From Bacteroidales bacterium (lineage in GTDB: Bacteria > Bacteroidota > Bacteroidia > Bacteroidales > UBA3824): DNA of 41,923 bases. The notes beneath the pieces are model-generated. The model had not been told where the DNA came from and did not search any database. It was given only the letters and a program-made list of their open reading frames with translations. Both the position numbers and the translations under genes were made by a program. The DNA lies in assembly GCA_017417315.1 (NCBI GenBank), contig JAFPZK010000064.1, positions 1 to 41,923 of the forward strand, in the 5' to 3' direction. This document shows, piece after piece, positions 16,818 through 25,508 of the stretch (positions are counted from its first letter, which is position 1; every line of letters starts with the position of its first letter).

Positions 16818-18446
16818 TTACTCTACCACTTTCCAATCCGTAATGTTTTTCTCTTTGCTCGAAAAATTTACGCCGACTTTTAAAAGTTTTCTGCCGTCCA
16901 TTTTGAAACGTCCCGCATAATCTTTTTCGTTGATTTGATTAACGGCTGTTTGTGCATCGCAATCCATCTTAAACTCAAAAATGTAAACGTAATTCTGATT
17001 AATCAAAATTGTATCGGCTCGTCCTTTTGACGAATGTAATTCTGAAATCACAAACTGTCCCAAAATAGTGAAAACCAAATAGATTACGTTCTGAAAATCA
17101 CGTTCAAGATATTTCACGTTATTGTCATTGGCATACGGCAAAGAACTATATAAGGCTTGAAGTCTATTGATTACACCGTCGATATTTCCCGAAAAAAAAT
17201 CATCTAAAAAATAGGAATAGTTGAAGCCCGACAAACTATCAGGTATTTGATAAAATTCGTCAACCAAACCGTTTAAGAAACTGAGTTTTATTTCGTTGTT
17301 AGGGAATCCTAAGGTGTATGCACGGGTCGGACGGTCGTAACTTTTTATCGTCAAATAGCCTGAATAGTAAAGCAATGCTACCAAATCCGCCTTAAATTCG
17401 TCGTCTTTGTGCGATTTCAACAAGTCTTTCGGATATTTTACGTCGTTTTCCAAATACCTGAAATCAAAATAAGAATTGTGAATACGTTGCATCAAAATCG
17501 TCGGATTGCCGGTGTCGTACCAATAATTCTGAAAATCCTCGTTGGCAAAAGCACACAACAAACTTACCGGATTAAACACCTGAACGCCCTTTTCATGAAA
17601 GAGGTAGCCGTCGTACCAATGTTTCAATTCTGCCACACACTCGTCAAAACTAAATTCCTGATTTTCTGCAAGTTTTTTGATTTCAATCGAAAAATTTTCA
17701 ATCAATTCTTCGTGCGTGATTCCGCAAATTGCCGATAATTTTTCGTTTGAAGAAATGTCGAGCGGCTGGTTTTGTCCGCTGAAAATTGACGTTTTAGCAA
17801 ATTTCGTTACGCCCGTGATAAAGGCAAATCGGATATATTTGTCGGCGGATTTCAGCAGGGAAAAAAATCCACGATAAATCTTTTTACTTTCGGTGAGATT
17901 CTCACTTGTAATCAACGGATTATCATATTCGTCAACGATTATGACGGTTTGCAAGCCGGTCTTTTCGGTAACCGCACGCATATCGTATGCAAAACGATAC
18001 GACAATTTTCTACCTTCCGATTTATCTTCGTCTTTTTCTAAATCCTCTTTGATAAAACTTTCGTCGAATTGTATTCCGTTATAATGTTCAAATTCTTTCA
18101 CCACAATTTTGATTTTGGTAATCAGAATGTCAGGTGCAGAATAATCACCGTCAACAAAATCAAAATATGCAATCGGGTATTTTATCCAATCTTTTTCCAA
18201 CGTTTCGATTTTCAGTCCTTTAAAACACTCTTTTTTGCCTTCAAAATATGCTAATAACGTGTTGGCAAACAGACTTTTACCAAAACGTCTGGGACGCGCA
18301 AGAAAATAAGATGTTGTTCCCGAATGTGCTAAATAATACACATAATCTGTCTTATCAACATACATACATTTGTCTTCGATAAGTTTTTCAAAACTCTGTA
18401 CGCCGATCGGTAATTTGCGTGATATATCGTCAAGTGAAATAGCCAT
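16818..18446 (-). CDS. AAA-ATPase-like / PD-(D/E)XK nuclease protein
   Basis: The 542-residue protein belongs to a family abundant and often multi-copy in Bacteroidota genomes. The N-terminal AAA-like part begins LPIGVQSFEKLI and carries the degenerate P-loop ARPRRFGKSLF (about 51-61) and Walker B VIIVDEYDNPL. The C-terminal part is a DUF1703/PD-(D/E)XK nuclease-like domain with SSKGRADTILI and YVYIFEFKMD, which supply the Asp and Glu-x-Lys residues. Function is not established; a nuclease or selfish/defence role has been proposed for such families. It has its own promoter and no operon partner. Confidence 0.88.
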   Translation of the reverse strand: MAISLDDISRKLPIGVQSFEKLIEDKCMYVDKTDYVYYLAHSGTTSYFLARPRRFGKSLFANTLLAYFEGKKECFKGLKIETLEKDWIKYPIAYFDFVDGDYSAPDILITKIKIVVKEFEHYNGIQFDESFIKEDLEKDEDKSEGRKLSYRFAYDMRAVTEKTGLQTVIIVDEYDNPLITSENLTESKKIYRGFFSLLKSADKYIRFAFITGVTKFAKTSIFSGQNQPLDISSNEKLSAICGITHEELIENFSIEIKKLAENQEFSFDECVAELKHWYDGYLFHEKGVQVFNPVSLLCAFANEDFQNYWYDTGNPTILMQRIHNSYFDFRYLENDVKYPKDLLKSHKDDEFKADLVALLYYSGYLTIKSYDRPTRAYTLGFPNNEIKLSFLNGLVDEFYQIPDSLSGFNYSYFLDDFFSGNIDGVINRLQALYSSLPYANDNNVKYLERDFQNVIYLVFTILGQFVISELHSSKGRADTILINQNYVYIFEFKMDCDAQTAVNQINEKDYAGRFKMDGRKLLKVGVNFSSKEKNITDWKVVE

Positions 18447-18474
18447 AGCAAGTTGTGGTTTAAAATGTTCGTCG

Positions 18475-18505
18475 CAAAAATAAAACTTTTTTAGAAAAAT
18501 ACAAA
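18475..18505 (-). promoter_or_regulatory. Putative promoter of the AAA/nuclease gene
   Basis: On the minus strand TTTG (18502-18505) precedes TATTTTTG (18475-18482) by exactly 19 bases, 28 bases ahead of the ATG at 18446. It separates this gene from the GWxTD gene upstream. Confidence 0.7.
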
Positions 18506-18515
18506 AAAACTTTCC

Positions 18516-19811
18516 CTACCACGTATAAATCGACCCCTTTCGCCACGAAGCGACAGCGGCGTCCCAATACGGCTTAAATTCGGTGTTGCGCATCAAAACA
18601 TATTTCTGCTTGTACATGGCGTTTGAACGTTTCATAAAAACAAACTTCACTTTATCGCCGCTGCGCGAATCCTTATATGTCCAAACCTCTGAATTTGAAG
18701 TTAATGCAAGAATCTTCGGCGGTCCTAAAACCACATAAATCATACCTCTGTCCGTCAAAACGCCGTCCCTATAATCAGAAAAATACATATTCGCAAAAAC
18801 CGCTCTCGTGTAAAATATCTTTAACAATTCTTTCGCTCTCCGCGTGTCATTCGTGCATGAAAGCCAAAAATCGTCAATCGCAAGTTTTTTATGTTCTGAG
18901 TATCTGATACAGTCAAATTCCTCTTTTGAAGTCAAGTATGCAAGCGGTTCGGCTAATTTGTCAAGCCTCGTAATATTAGGATAATTCTCTGAAAAACAAG
19001 GAATTACAAGACCGTTACGGCTCAAAGTGTCAGCCGTCAAATAAAAATATCCTTCTCTTTGCGCACCCAAAATCAATGAGCGGCCGAGACTGTCAGCCTC
19101 TTTAAAACATATCGTATCCTTTAATGCAGGGTCGCTCGCATACGGTGAAAGCGGAATCAAACTGTCAGGCGGAAAATACATTTTATACAGTCCGCTAAAC
19201 TTTGAATGTTGATAATCAATCCTTGCTGCCTCTCCTACTTTCAAAAAATTATCCGACAAAGGCTGTGAATTTTCAATTTTTGAAACCGCAAAATTGTCTC
19301 CGCAAAGGCTGTCTGACTTGTCAACCGGCGTAAAAGAAAGGCTCATTTTGCCGCGAATCAAATCCGTAACGGTGGTTTGAACCACAAATTTTTCCGGCTC
19401 AACGGTTTTTAATTTCAGTTTTACGGCGTATGTTTTCGGCGTGTCAGACTTATGAAAACTCAAAATTTTAACCGCCGTATCAAGCGTTGCAACGTTTTCG
19501 TAACTTTCCATCAGTTTATAAAAAATCCTGACCTTTGCCGTACTTTGATTTTGAGCGTTAGCCTTTGAAAATAGCAACTCCGAATCGTTAATAATCACGT
19601 ATAAATCAATATCTTCCTTGTTTGTTTTTCTGACAAAAACCCTCGGATGAATAGTCGTTGCAGCAGGGTTGTAAATGTATGCCAACTGCTCAGAGCCGGT
19701 CGAAATAACCGAAGCCTCCACGTTTTGTCCGCCTAACGACGGATTAAGCAGCCTGCAACCACAAAGTATTGTTGTTAAGGTAATTATAGAAATCAAAAAA
19801 TAATTTTTCAT
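18516..19811 (-). CDS. GWxTD domain lipoprotein
   Basis: The 431-residue product has a lipoprotein signal ending in the lipobox LCGC. Its C terminus matches the GWxTD domain: DDFWLSCTNDTRRAKELLKIFY, then YFSDYRDGVLTDRGMIYVVLGPP. The name-giving GWxTD reads GVLTD here, so the Trp is lost while the DRGMIYVVLGPP part is intact. The domain is widespread in Bacteroidota and related phyla with unknown biochemical role. I start at ATG 19811, giving a normal signal peptide; ATG 19821-19823, which overlaps the toxin stop by 4 bases, would add MRQI. It is last in the tight run lptD, ATP-grasp, antitoxin, toxin. Confidence 0.85.
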   Translation of the reverse strand: MKNYFLISIITLTTILCGCRLLNPSLGGQNVEASVISTGSEQLAYIYNPAATTIHPRVFVRKTNKEDIDLYVIINDSELLFSKANAQNQSTAKVRIFYKLMESYENVATLDTAVKILSFHKSDTPKTYAVKLKLKTVEPEKFVVQTTVTDLIRGKMSLSFTPVDKSDSLCGDNFAVSKIENSQPLSDNFLKVGEAARIDYQHSKFSGLYKMYFPPDSLIPLSPYASDPALKDTICFKEADSLGRSLILGAQREGYFYLTADTLSRNGLVIPCFSENYPNITRLDKLAEPLAYLTSKEEFDCIRYSEHKKLAIDDFWLSCTNDTRRAKELLKIFYTRAVFANMYFSDYRDGVLTDRGMIYVVLGPPKILALTSNSEVWTYKDSRSGDKVKFVFMKRSNAMYKQKYVLMRNTEFKPYWDAAVASWRKGSIYTW

Positions 19812-19819
19812 AATTTGTC

Positions 19820-20164
19820 TCATTTTATTCCCGCCTCTTTTAGCAGTTGTAAAATTTCTTTATCACTAATTGTAGATTGTTCTGATTTGTCATAAATAGA
19901 CATCAAGCACACTCTGCCATCGTCTATTCCTGCCAAAATTTCAGTGTGAGTTATAACCCTCGCTCCGCCACTTTTGCCACCGCCTTTTGATTGTATTGCT
20001 AAGCGTATTTTGCGAACACCTTTTCCGAGTTCTTTACCTATAAACGGATTGATTTGCAACTCTTTACCAAGTTGCAGAATATCAGTTTTCAATGAGCGGT
20101 AACGTTTTGCCAACCGTTTTAATTCCCTATCAAAGGACTCTATCGTTCGTATTGTATAACTCAT
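19820..20164 (-). CDS. RelE/ParE-family toxin
   Basis: The 114-residue protein matches RelE/ParE-fold toxins of the type seen in Bacteroides: SFDRELKRLAKRYRSLK at the N terminus, KGVRKIRLAIQSKGGGKSGGARVITH in the middle, and the terminal strand VCLMSIYDKSEQSTISDKE. RelE-fold toxins usually cleave mRNA in the ribosome. It overlaps the upstream antitoxin gene by 4 bases and its stop overlaps a possible ATG of the GWxTD gene by 4 bases, implying translational coupling. Confidence 0.88.
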   Translation of the reverse strand: MSYTIRTIESFDRELKRLAKRYRSLKTDILQLGKELQINPFIGKELGKGVRKIRLAIQSKGGGKSGGARVITHTEILAGIDDGRVCLMSIYDKSEQSTISDKEILQLLKEAGIK

Positions 20165-20415
20165 AATTCATTTACGACTTCAAAAAAATCCCTTGTTTTA
20201 ACCTTTCCGTCTTGATAATCTTTAAACTCTTTGAATGCAGAGCGTAAATTTTCCCGAATTTCATCATCAGTATCACAGACTATTTTTTCAGAAGCCTTTT
20301 TAATTGTAAAAGACTTCAAAAAACTAATTATTCTATCCAAAGCGGTTGCATCATCAAGCATCGGAGTTAATACGCTGAATAACTCCGCCCGCAATTCCAT
20401 CATATTAGCATTCAT
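20161..20415 (-). CDS. Antitoxin partner of the RelE-like toxin
   Basis: An 84-residue acidic helical protein directly upstream of the toxin with a 4-base ATGA overlap. It starts MNANMMELRAELFSVLTPML, much like other Bacteroidota antitoxin N termini, and ends in a charged helical segment. Assignment rests mostly on position and size; I cannot name its DNA-binding class. It starts 45 bases after the ATP-grasp-like gene. Confidence 0.75.
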   Translation of the reverse strand: MNANMMELRAELFSVLTPMLDDATALDRIISFLKSFTIKKASEKIVCDTDDEIRENLRSAFKEFKDYQDGKVKTRDFFEVVNEL

Positions 20416-20460
20416 AATGTGAATTTTAACACTGTAAATGTAAAATGTTTTTTTGCAAAA

Positions 20461-21573
20461 TTACAAAATTTTTTGATTTTTCGCCAAAATTCCGGCAGAA
20501 AATTTTTCCGTACCCTCAGGCGACAAACGCCAAAAACCGCTTTTGAGTTTTCCGTTTTCAAAAACCGGCTCTTCTTCTATGCCAAAAGGCGGCTTATCGT
20601 TCTGAAATACAAAAAATTCCGCCAAAGAATTTTCATCAATTTTTTCTGACAATTCCAACGCCAAACGCCCCATGGAATTTCTGCAATTAATTTCAACACA
20701 AGGGTGAACTTTTTTCTCGCCGTTATCGTCATAAACCATACAATCAATGCCGAGATTGCCGGAAAAATTTTCTCTAAAAACCATATTTATCAAAACGTTT
20801 TTTTGCATTTCTGACAATTCATAGACCATTAAAAAATCAACGCCCGGAATTTCAGAAAAGTTTTTCACGTAACTCGACTGATAAAAACCGTTGTCAGCAG
20901 TCTTAAAAACAGACAAACCTCGAAACGAAATTTCACCGCCCGAAAAAGTATAGTGCATTGAAAAATCCGTCAGCCTTTCAAAGTAAACTTCACATTCCAC
21001 AAAGCCCTGAGTTTTTATCACAAAATCCGTCCACTGCAAAATGTTGTCCGTCAGTTCGTTTTTCTTAAAAATTCTGACACCACGACCACTCGCCGCAAAA
21101 GGTGCTTTAAAAACCACACCTTTATAATTATGCGCAAATTTTTCTTTGAAAAACAAAAATGCTTCTTCGGCGGTTTTTGCAATAAAAGGCAGTTCATTTT
21201 TCTTCGGAAATTTTTCTCCCGACGGAAACGCCGAAAGAAAATCAACCGTATTTTGTCTCGAATAAAACTTTTTTAAATCAGCAATTTCTGTCCTGTTTTT
21301 AACCCTTACGTTCCTAATTAAGTTAAAAACCCTCTGCGAGGATCCCCACGGGAAAAAATTGTCAAACTCCATAGTTTCAGCCTGTTGAAGCGAAATAAAA
21401 CGGTCTCCCGATGTTGGTTTTAACGTCAAAATATAATCGTCCTTTTTTGCAAATGCCAAAGGCAAAGTCCTCAAATCGTTTTCAAGCATTTGGGGATATT
21501 TTTGAAGGCTATAATTTTTGTCGCCGTTAGAGACCTCCAACTCACAAGCCGGATTAAAAAAGTACAAATCCAT
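20461..21573 (-). CDS. Uncharacterised ATP-grasp-like protein
   Basis: A 370-residue protein without signal peptide. The core looks like an ATP-grasp fold: VVFKAPFAASGRGVRIF (about 153-169) resembles the lysine-glycine nucleotide loop. HPCVEINCRNSMGRLALELS (about 297-316) resembles the metal-binding acidic/Asn motif, and LGIDCMVY precedes it. ATP-grasp enzymes ligate carboxylates to amines or thiols; the substrate is unknown here. It starts one base after the lptD stop, so it is very probably translated from the lptD message. I recall similar unannotated proteins in Bacteroides genomes but no function. Confidence 0.7.
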   Translation of the reverse strand: MDLYFFNPACELEVSNGDKNYSLQKYPQMLENDLRTLPLAFAKKDDYILTLKPTSGDRFISLQQAETMEFDNFFPWGSSQRVFNLIRNVRVKNRTEIADLKKFYSRQNTVDFLSAFPSGEKFPKKNELPFIAKTAEEAFLFFKEKFAHNYKGVVFKAPFAASGRGVRIFKKNELTDNILQWTDFVIKTQGFVECEVYFERLTDFSMHYTFSGGEISFRGLSVFKTADNGFYQSSYVKNFSEIPGVDFLMVYELSEMQKNVLINMVFRENFSGNLGIDCMVYDDNGEKKVHPCVEINCRNSMGRLALELSEKIDENSLAEFFVFQNDKPPFGIEEEPVFENGKLKSGFWRLSPEGTEKFSAGILAKNQKIL

Positions 21574-21574
21574 T

Positions 21575-24283
21575 TTAATTGTCTCTCCAATTTTGAGTTT
21601 TCTTGTATTCCACGCCTTGGAACATCGCAGAATTGATTGACAATCTGAAATTGTAACTCTTTAACATACCGAAAGGTATGATGTAAAAACTCAGGTTAAA
21701 ACAGTGCAAATCCCTCGAAGCCGTTACGCGCGTTGAAGTCATTTTTTTCGCGTCAAAGTCGTAACCCGAACTTACCGAAAAATGCCACTTTTGCGTAAAA
21801 GTTATCGTTCCCGAAAAGTTCAAAGTCTGAGAAATTATCGGATTCTTATTGTTATTGTGCGAATAGTTGAAACCGTAATCCGCCGAAATAGACCACGGAC
21901 ACGAATAATAATCAAATTCGCCGTCCTTCTCTTTTTGAGAAATTTTTGAAGTTTTGCGCTTTTCCTCCACTTCTTCCGCCGTTGCTATGATGTTGCCGTC
22001 TTCGTCGGTTTCTGCCTGAGAGGGTTCTTCACCATATTTAGAAGCAACGGCTTCTTTTTCTTCTTTTTTCTTTTTGCCTAACGATTTAGAATCAATCGAA
22101 AAACCCGTACTTGCACGTGCCGCCGTAAAACGAGCCCACTGACGTCCGCCGGTCTCCTTAAACAAATAATATTTTGTCCGTCTGCCCGCCGAATCCAACT
22201 GATACGGGTCAAAAGTTCCCGAAAACGTCAGCGTCATTTTGTCAAACAACCTCGTACTACCGCTCATGGAAATATTAGAGAGGTTCATACTATCGGCTGC
22301 CATATTGTAACTTCCTGAAAATCCGAGACTTTCTAAGATTTTTATTTTCGTATATTTGCCTTCTATCGTGTCGTTTTTGCCCTTGACTTTTAACTCGAAA
22401 TTGTTACCCAAAGAAAAGTTCAAAGACGCATTTTTGCCCGAAGGCGGTGCGCCGTAAATACCGTTTTGATAAAGGCTTAAACGTTTTTTACCCGTTGTAT
22501 CATACGGGTCGTTTTCATAAAATTTCCAAAACTCCTCCGAAAAATCAGGTCTCCAAGACACACCTACGCTCGGCGTTAAAACGTGGCGGAAAGCCTTGAT
22601 TCTCTTTGCTTTATTAAATTGGAAAATACCGTAAAGTTTTGTGCTTGCCGAAATCGAAGTCGAGAAATCATAACAATGTCTCCAAGCGTCAACGGTATCC
22701 GTGCCGTAAGTATATTTGTCAGGATTTTCGCCCGAAAGGTCAAACGTCCCCATCATATAACGGTGCAGATAATTCGGATAAAGTCTTCCCGTATAATTAA
22801 TTGACGGAGAGACGTTTATGTATTTTAAAACGTTGAACGACGTACTCAGCGGAACGGCGTATTTCATACCGTATCTCATCTTGTCGAACATTCCCTGCTT
22901 AAAAAGCATAGAATCCGGAAGCGTTGAAACCGAGTTAGAAAAGTTCATCGTAAACGAACTACCGATTTTTTCGTACCAACGCTGCGAACCTACCTGAACT
23001 TTCCGCTTAAACGGGAAAAATCTTTGTAAAGAAAACGTTGCACTCGGCGCAGTAAACGACAATGTTGAATCATAAAGATTTTGTGTCATGTTGGAGGCAA
23101 TACTCAAATTACCGAAACCTCCGAAAAGTTTTTTCTGATAACTGACACTCGAAGAGGTAGTACTCCGCGCATAATCCTGAACGCTTTCAGCATTATAACG
23201 CTCATAATTTTGTTTATCGTATGAAATATTCGCACTGAAATTACTCGTCGGATTTGCCTTCGGGTCTTGCGTAAAATTAAATTTCAACATAAAAGAGTTT
23301 GACGCATCGTAATGAATATCAGCGTTAGTGGACTTAATAAACTCTTTTTCGCCCTGAACATTTTTAGAAAACTGAAAACTGAAATTTCCCGAAAACTTAT
23401 ATCTCCATTTGAATTTTGAATTTGCCGTCAGCCCCCAAGAGCCGTAAGTGTAATACGAACCTAAAAGTTCCAAGTCGGCATAATCGCCCATCGCAAAATA
23501 ATAACCGCCGTTTTCAAGGTAGAAACCGCGCCTTGATTCTTCTCCGTAACTCGGTATCAAAATGCCGCTGTGATGTTTTTTTGACTGGGGGAAAATTCCG
23601 AAAGGCAATCCCAAAACATAAACCGGCACGTCAAGCAACACAAAATACGCCGGTCCTGAAACTATCTTGTCGTTAGGAATCACTTTTGCTCTCGTGAGTT
23701 CCATATAAAAGTGCGGATGGTCTAAATCGCAAGTCGTATAACGTCCGTTCTTTAAGTGTATCTCTCTGTTAGCGTGCATTTTAGTCAACTCGCCGAAAAG
23801 ATAACCACTCTGCTGTTCGGTTACGACATCGTTAACAAGACCCTCTTTTGTCTTAAAATTATACTTGATGGTTTTAGCCTCAAACTCGTCTTTACCGTCC
23901 TTGAAAACAGGCGTGCCGACAAGTTCGTTTTTAGATGTGTCCATACGCCCCTCGGCATATATAGAATTGCTTTCCATCTCCATTTTCATATATTCCGAAG
24001 ACAATTCCATACCCGTAGTCTTGACGTTAGCCTTTCCGTAAAGAAAAACCCGCTTGTCATCAAAAGAAATCAACATCGAATCGTCGCATTTGTATTCGAT
24101 AGGAAACTCGACGACTGATTTCGGTTTCTTTAATTCTAATGAATCAACGGAAACATTAGTTGAATCCGTACTGACATTCAGGCTGTCGGTTACATTTTTC
24201 AAAGTATCCGCTTTAATATCCTCCTGAGCATAAAGACTGACGTTAAAAGTCAGCAAAATTAGTATGATAAAAATTTTTTGCAC
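21575..24283 (-). CDS. lptD: LPS-assembly outer-membrane protein LptD (Bacteroidota type)
   Basis: A 902-residue outer-membrane protein. After a signal peptide (to about residue 19, LYAQ) comes an OstA/LptA-like beta-jellyroll with CDDSMLISFDDKRVFLYGKA and YKGK-type strands (about 65-170), then a long beta-barrel region with alternating aromatic strands ending YKKTQNW. LptD inserts lipopolysaccharide into the outer leaflet. An acidic, lysine-rich insertion (about 730-790, EKEAVASKYGEEPSQAETDE) interrupts the barrel region, perhaps an extracellular or periplasmic loop. The start is GTG at 24283. Divergent from the amidase gene; followed with a one-base gap by the ATP-grasp-like gene. Confidence 0.88.
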   Translation of the reverse strand: MQKIFIILILLTFNVSLYAQEDIKADTLKNVTDSLNVSTDSTNVSVDSLELKKPKSVVEFPIEYKCDDSMLISFDDKRVFLYGKANVKTTGMELSSEYMKMEMESNSIYAEGRMDTSKNELVGTPVFKDGKDEFEAKTIKYNFKTKEGLVNDVVTEQQSGYLFGELTKMHANREIHLKNGRYTTCDLDHPHFYMELTRAKVIPNDKIVSGPAYFVLLDVPVYVLGLPFGIFPQSKKHHSGILIPSYGEESRRGFYLENGGYYFAMGDYADLELLGSYYTYGSWGLTANSKFKWRYKFSGNFSFQFSKNVQGEKEFIKSTNADIHYDASNSFMLKFNFTQDPKANPTSNFSANISYDKQNYERYNAESVQDYARSTTSSSVSYQKKLFGGFGNLSIASNMTQNLYDSTLSFTAPSATFSLQRFFPFKRKVQVGSQRWYEKIGSSFTMNFSNSVSTLPDSMLFKQGMFDKMRYGMKYAVPLSTSFNVLKYINVSPSINYTGRLYPNYLHRYMMGTFDLSGENPDKYTYGTDTVDAWRHCYDFSTSISASTKLYGIFQFNKAKRIKAFRHVLTPSVGVSWRPDFSEEFWKFYENDPYDTTGKKRLSLYQNGIYGAPPSGKNASLNFSLGNNFELKVKGKNDTIEGKYTKIKILESLGFSGSYNMAADSMNLSNISMSGSTRLFDKMTLTFSGTFDPYQLDSAGRRTKYYLFKETGGRQWARFTAARASTGFSIDSKSLGKKKKEEKEAVASKYGEEPSQAETDEDGNIIATAEEVEEKRKTSKISQKEKDGEFDYYSCPWSISADYGFNYSHNNNKNPIISQTLNFSGTITFTQKWHFSVSSGYDFDAKKMTSTRVTASRDLHCFNLSFYIIPFGMLKSYNFRLSINSAMFQGVEYKKTQNWRDN

Positions 24284-24313
24284 GAAAATTGCCGTTTTTT
24301 GTTGTTAATGGTT

Positions 24314-24321
24314 TACCTTTG
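24314..24321 (+). promoter_or_regulatory. -7 promoter element of the amidase gene
   Basis: TACCTTTG is a perfect match to the Bacteroidota TAnnTTTG box, 60 bases ahead of the amidase ATG. No clear TTTG box lies at the expected distance, only TTGC about 21 bases upstream, so the -33 part is weak. Confidence 0.55.
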
Positions 24322-24363
24322 CAAAGTCAAAAAACCACAAAGTCAAAAACCAAAGTGCAAAAT
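24322..24363. repeat. Short direct repeats in the lptD-amidase intergenic region
   Basis: CAAAGTCAAAAAACCA (24322-24337) is repeated as CAAAGTCAAAAACCA (24338-24352) and decays into AAGTGCAAAA. The repeats occupy the shared leader between the divergent lptD and amidase genes and begin inside the -7 box TACCTTTGC of the amidase promoter. Confidence 0.7.
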
Positions 24364-24380
24364 TAAAAAAAAATATATAA

Positions 24381-25508
24381 ATGAAAAAATATTATTTAAA
24401 GGTTGTATTGTTGTTTTTAATTGTTATGATTGCCCAAGAAAGTTTTCCGCAAGAAGACGGCGGTTATCACTTAAAAAAAATCTGTATTGACCCCGGACAC
24501 GGCGGCAAAGACCCCGGCGCATTGGGAAAAAACTCGAAAGAAAAAGATATTTGTCTCGGAATCGCCTTAAAATTAGGACATTACATCAACACGTACATTC
24601 CTGACGTAGAGGTGGTTTATACCCGTAAGAAAGATACTTTCATAACGCTTATGGACAGAACCATTATCGCAAACAATGCCAAACCCGACCTTTTTATTTC
24701 GATTCATATCAACGCTTGTCAAAACAAAAAAGCGTATGGCGCATCAACGTATGTTGTCGGTAAAGGTATGGAACACAACAACTTAAACATCGCTCTTGAA
24801 TATCAGGAAAACGGCGGCACTTTTTCCCTCGACAGCATTGACCCCGCCGACAAAATTGCGTTACAAACACTTCAAAAAGAACACAAAGAACAAAGCACGA
24901 CTTTTGCGGGCTTTATTCAGAAAGAAATGGGAAAACGCGCAAAAGAAAAAGACGTTAAACAGGCAAATTTTGCCGTACTTTGGAGGGCTCAAATGCCGGC
25001 AGTTTTGGTGGAATGTAGTTTTATCAGCACACCGCGAGAAGAAGCGTTTTTAAAATCAGAAGAAGGTCAAAAAGTCTATGCCTCAGCGATTTACCGCGCC
25101 ATAAAAAGTTACGGTTACAAATACGACAAAAGTTTCAAAGCGTATAGTTCTACAAATCCGCCTCCGGGAATGACGGTTTCTGAGCCGCCCTCAGCAAAAC
25201 CCGTTGTTACAAAACCCGCTGACCCGAAACCCGTCGTCAACGCCGATGATATATATTATAAGGTGCAACTGAAATCTTCCGCCGTTAAAATTCCGCTTAA
25301 CGACAAAAGTTTCAAAGGAATCGCAAACATCGAAGAAACAAAAATCGACGGCGCATATAAATACACCGTCGGTAAAAGTAAGAGTTTGAAGGAGATAACC
25401 AACCTTCAAAACGAAGTTCGTAAAAAAATTCCCGATGCTTTTGTCATCGCCGTTCAAGGCAACAAACGAATCGACATGGCAACGGCAAAAAAATTGTTAC
25501 TTCCTTAG
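24381..25508 (+). CDS. N-acetylmuramoyl-L-alanine amidase (Amidase_3) with SPOR-like C terminus
   Basis: It cleaves the amide bond between MurNAc and the stem peptide of peptidoglycan in the periplasm. A signal peptide (about 1-24) is followed by the Amidase_3 domain. Zinc ligands are visible as H40 in CIDPGHGGKDPG, E54, and H109 in ISIHINA, with catalytic E211 in LVECSFIS. After a proline-rich linker (about 256-288) comes a SPOR-like domain (YYKVQLKSSAVKIP to AFVIAVQGNKRI) that probably binds denuded glycan at the septum. It is divergent from lptD, and its 3' end overlaps the convergent TlpA-like gene by 12 bases. Confidence 0.92.
   Translation: MKKYYLKVVLLFLIVMIAQESFPQEDGGYHLKKICIDPGHGGKDPGALGKNSKEKDICLGIALKLGHYINTYIPDVEVVYTRKKDTFITLMDRTIIANNAKPDLFISIHINACQNKKAYGASTYVVGKGMEHNNLNIALEYQENGGTFSLDSIDPADKIALQTLQKEHKEQSTTFAGFIQKEMGKRAKEKDVKQANFAVLWRAQMPAVLVECSFISTPREEAFLKSEEGQKVYASAIYRAIKSYGYKYDKSFKAYSSTNPPPGMTVSEPPSAKPVVTKPADPKPVVNADDIYYKVQLKSSAVKIPLNDKSFKGIANIEETKIDGAYKYTVGKSKSLKEITNLQNEVRKKIPDAFVIAVQGNKRIDMATAKKLLLP

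Noticed and set aside
24314..24490. 70-residue plus-strand frame overlapping the amidase start
   Set aside because: It overlaps the promoter and signal peptide region of the amidase in another frame and has no recognisable features.
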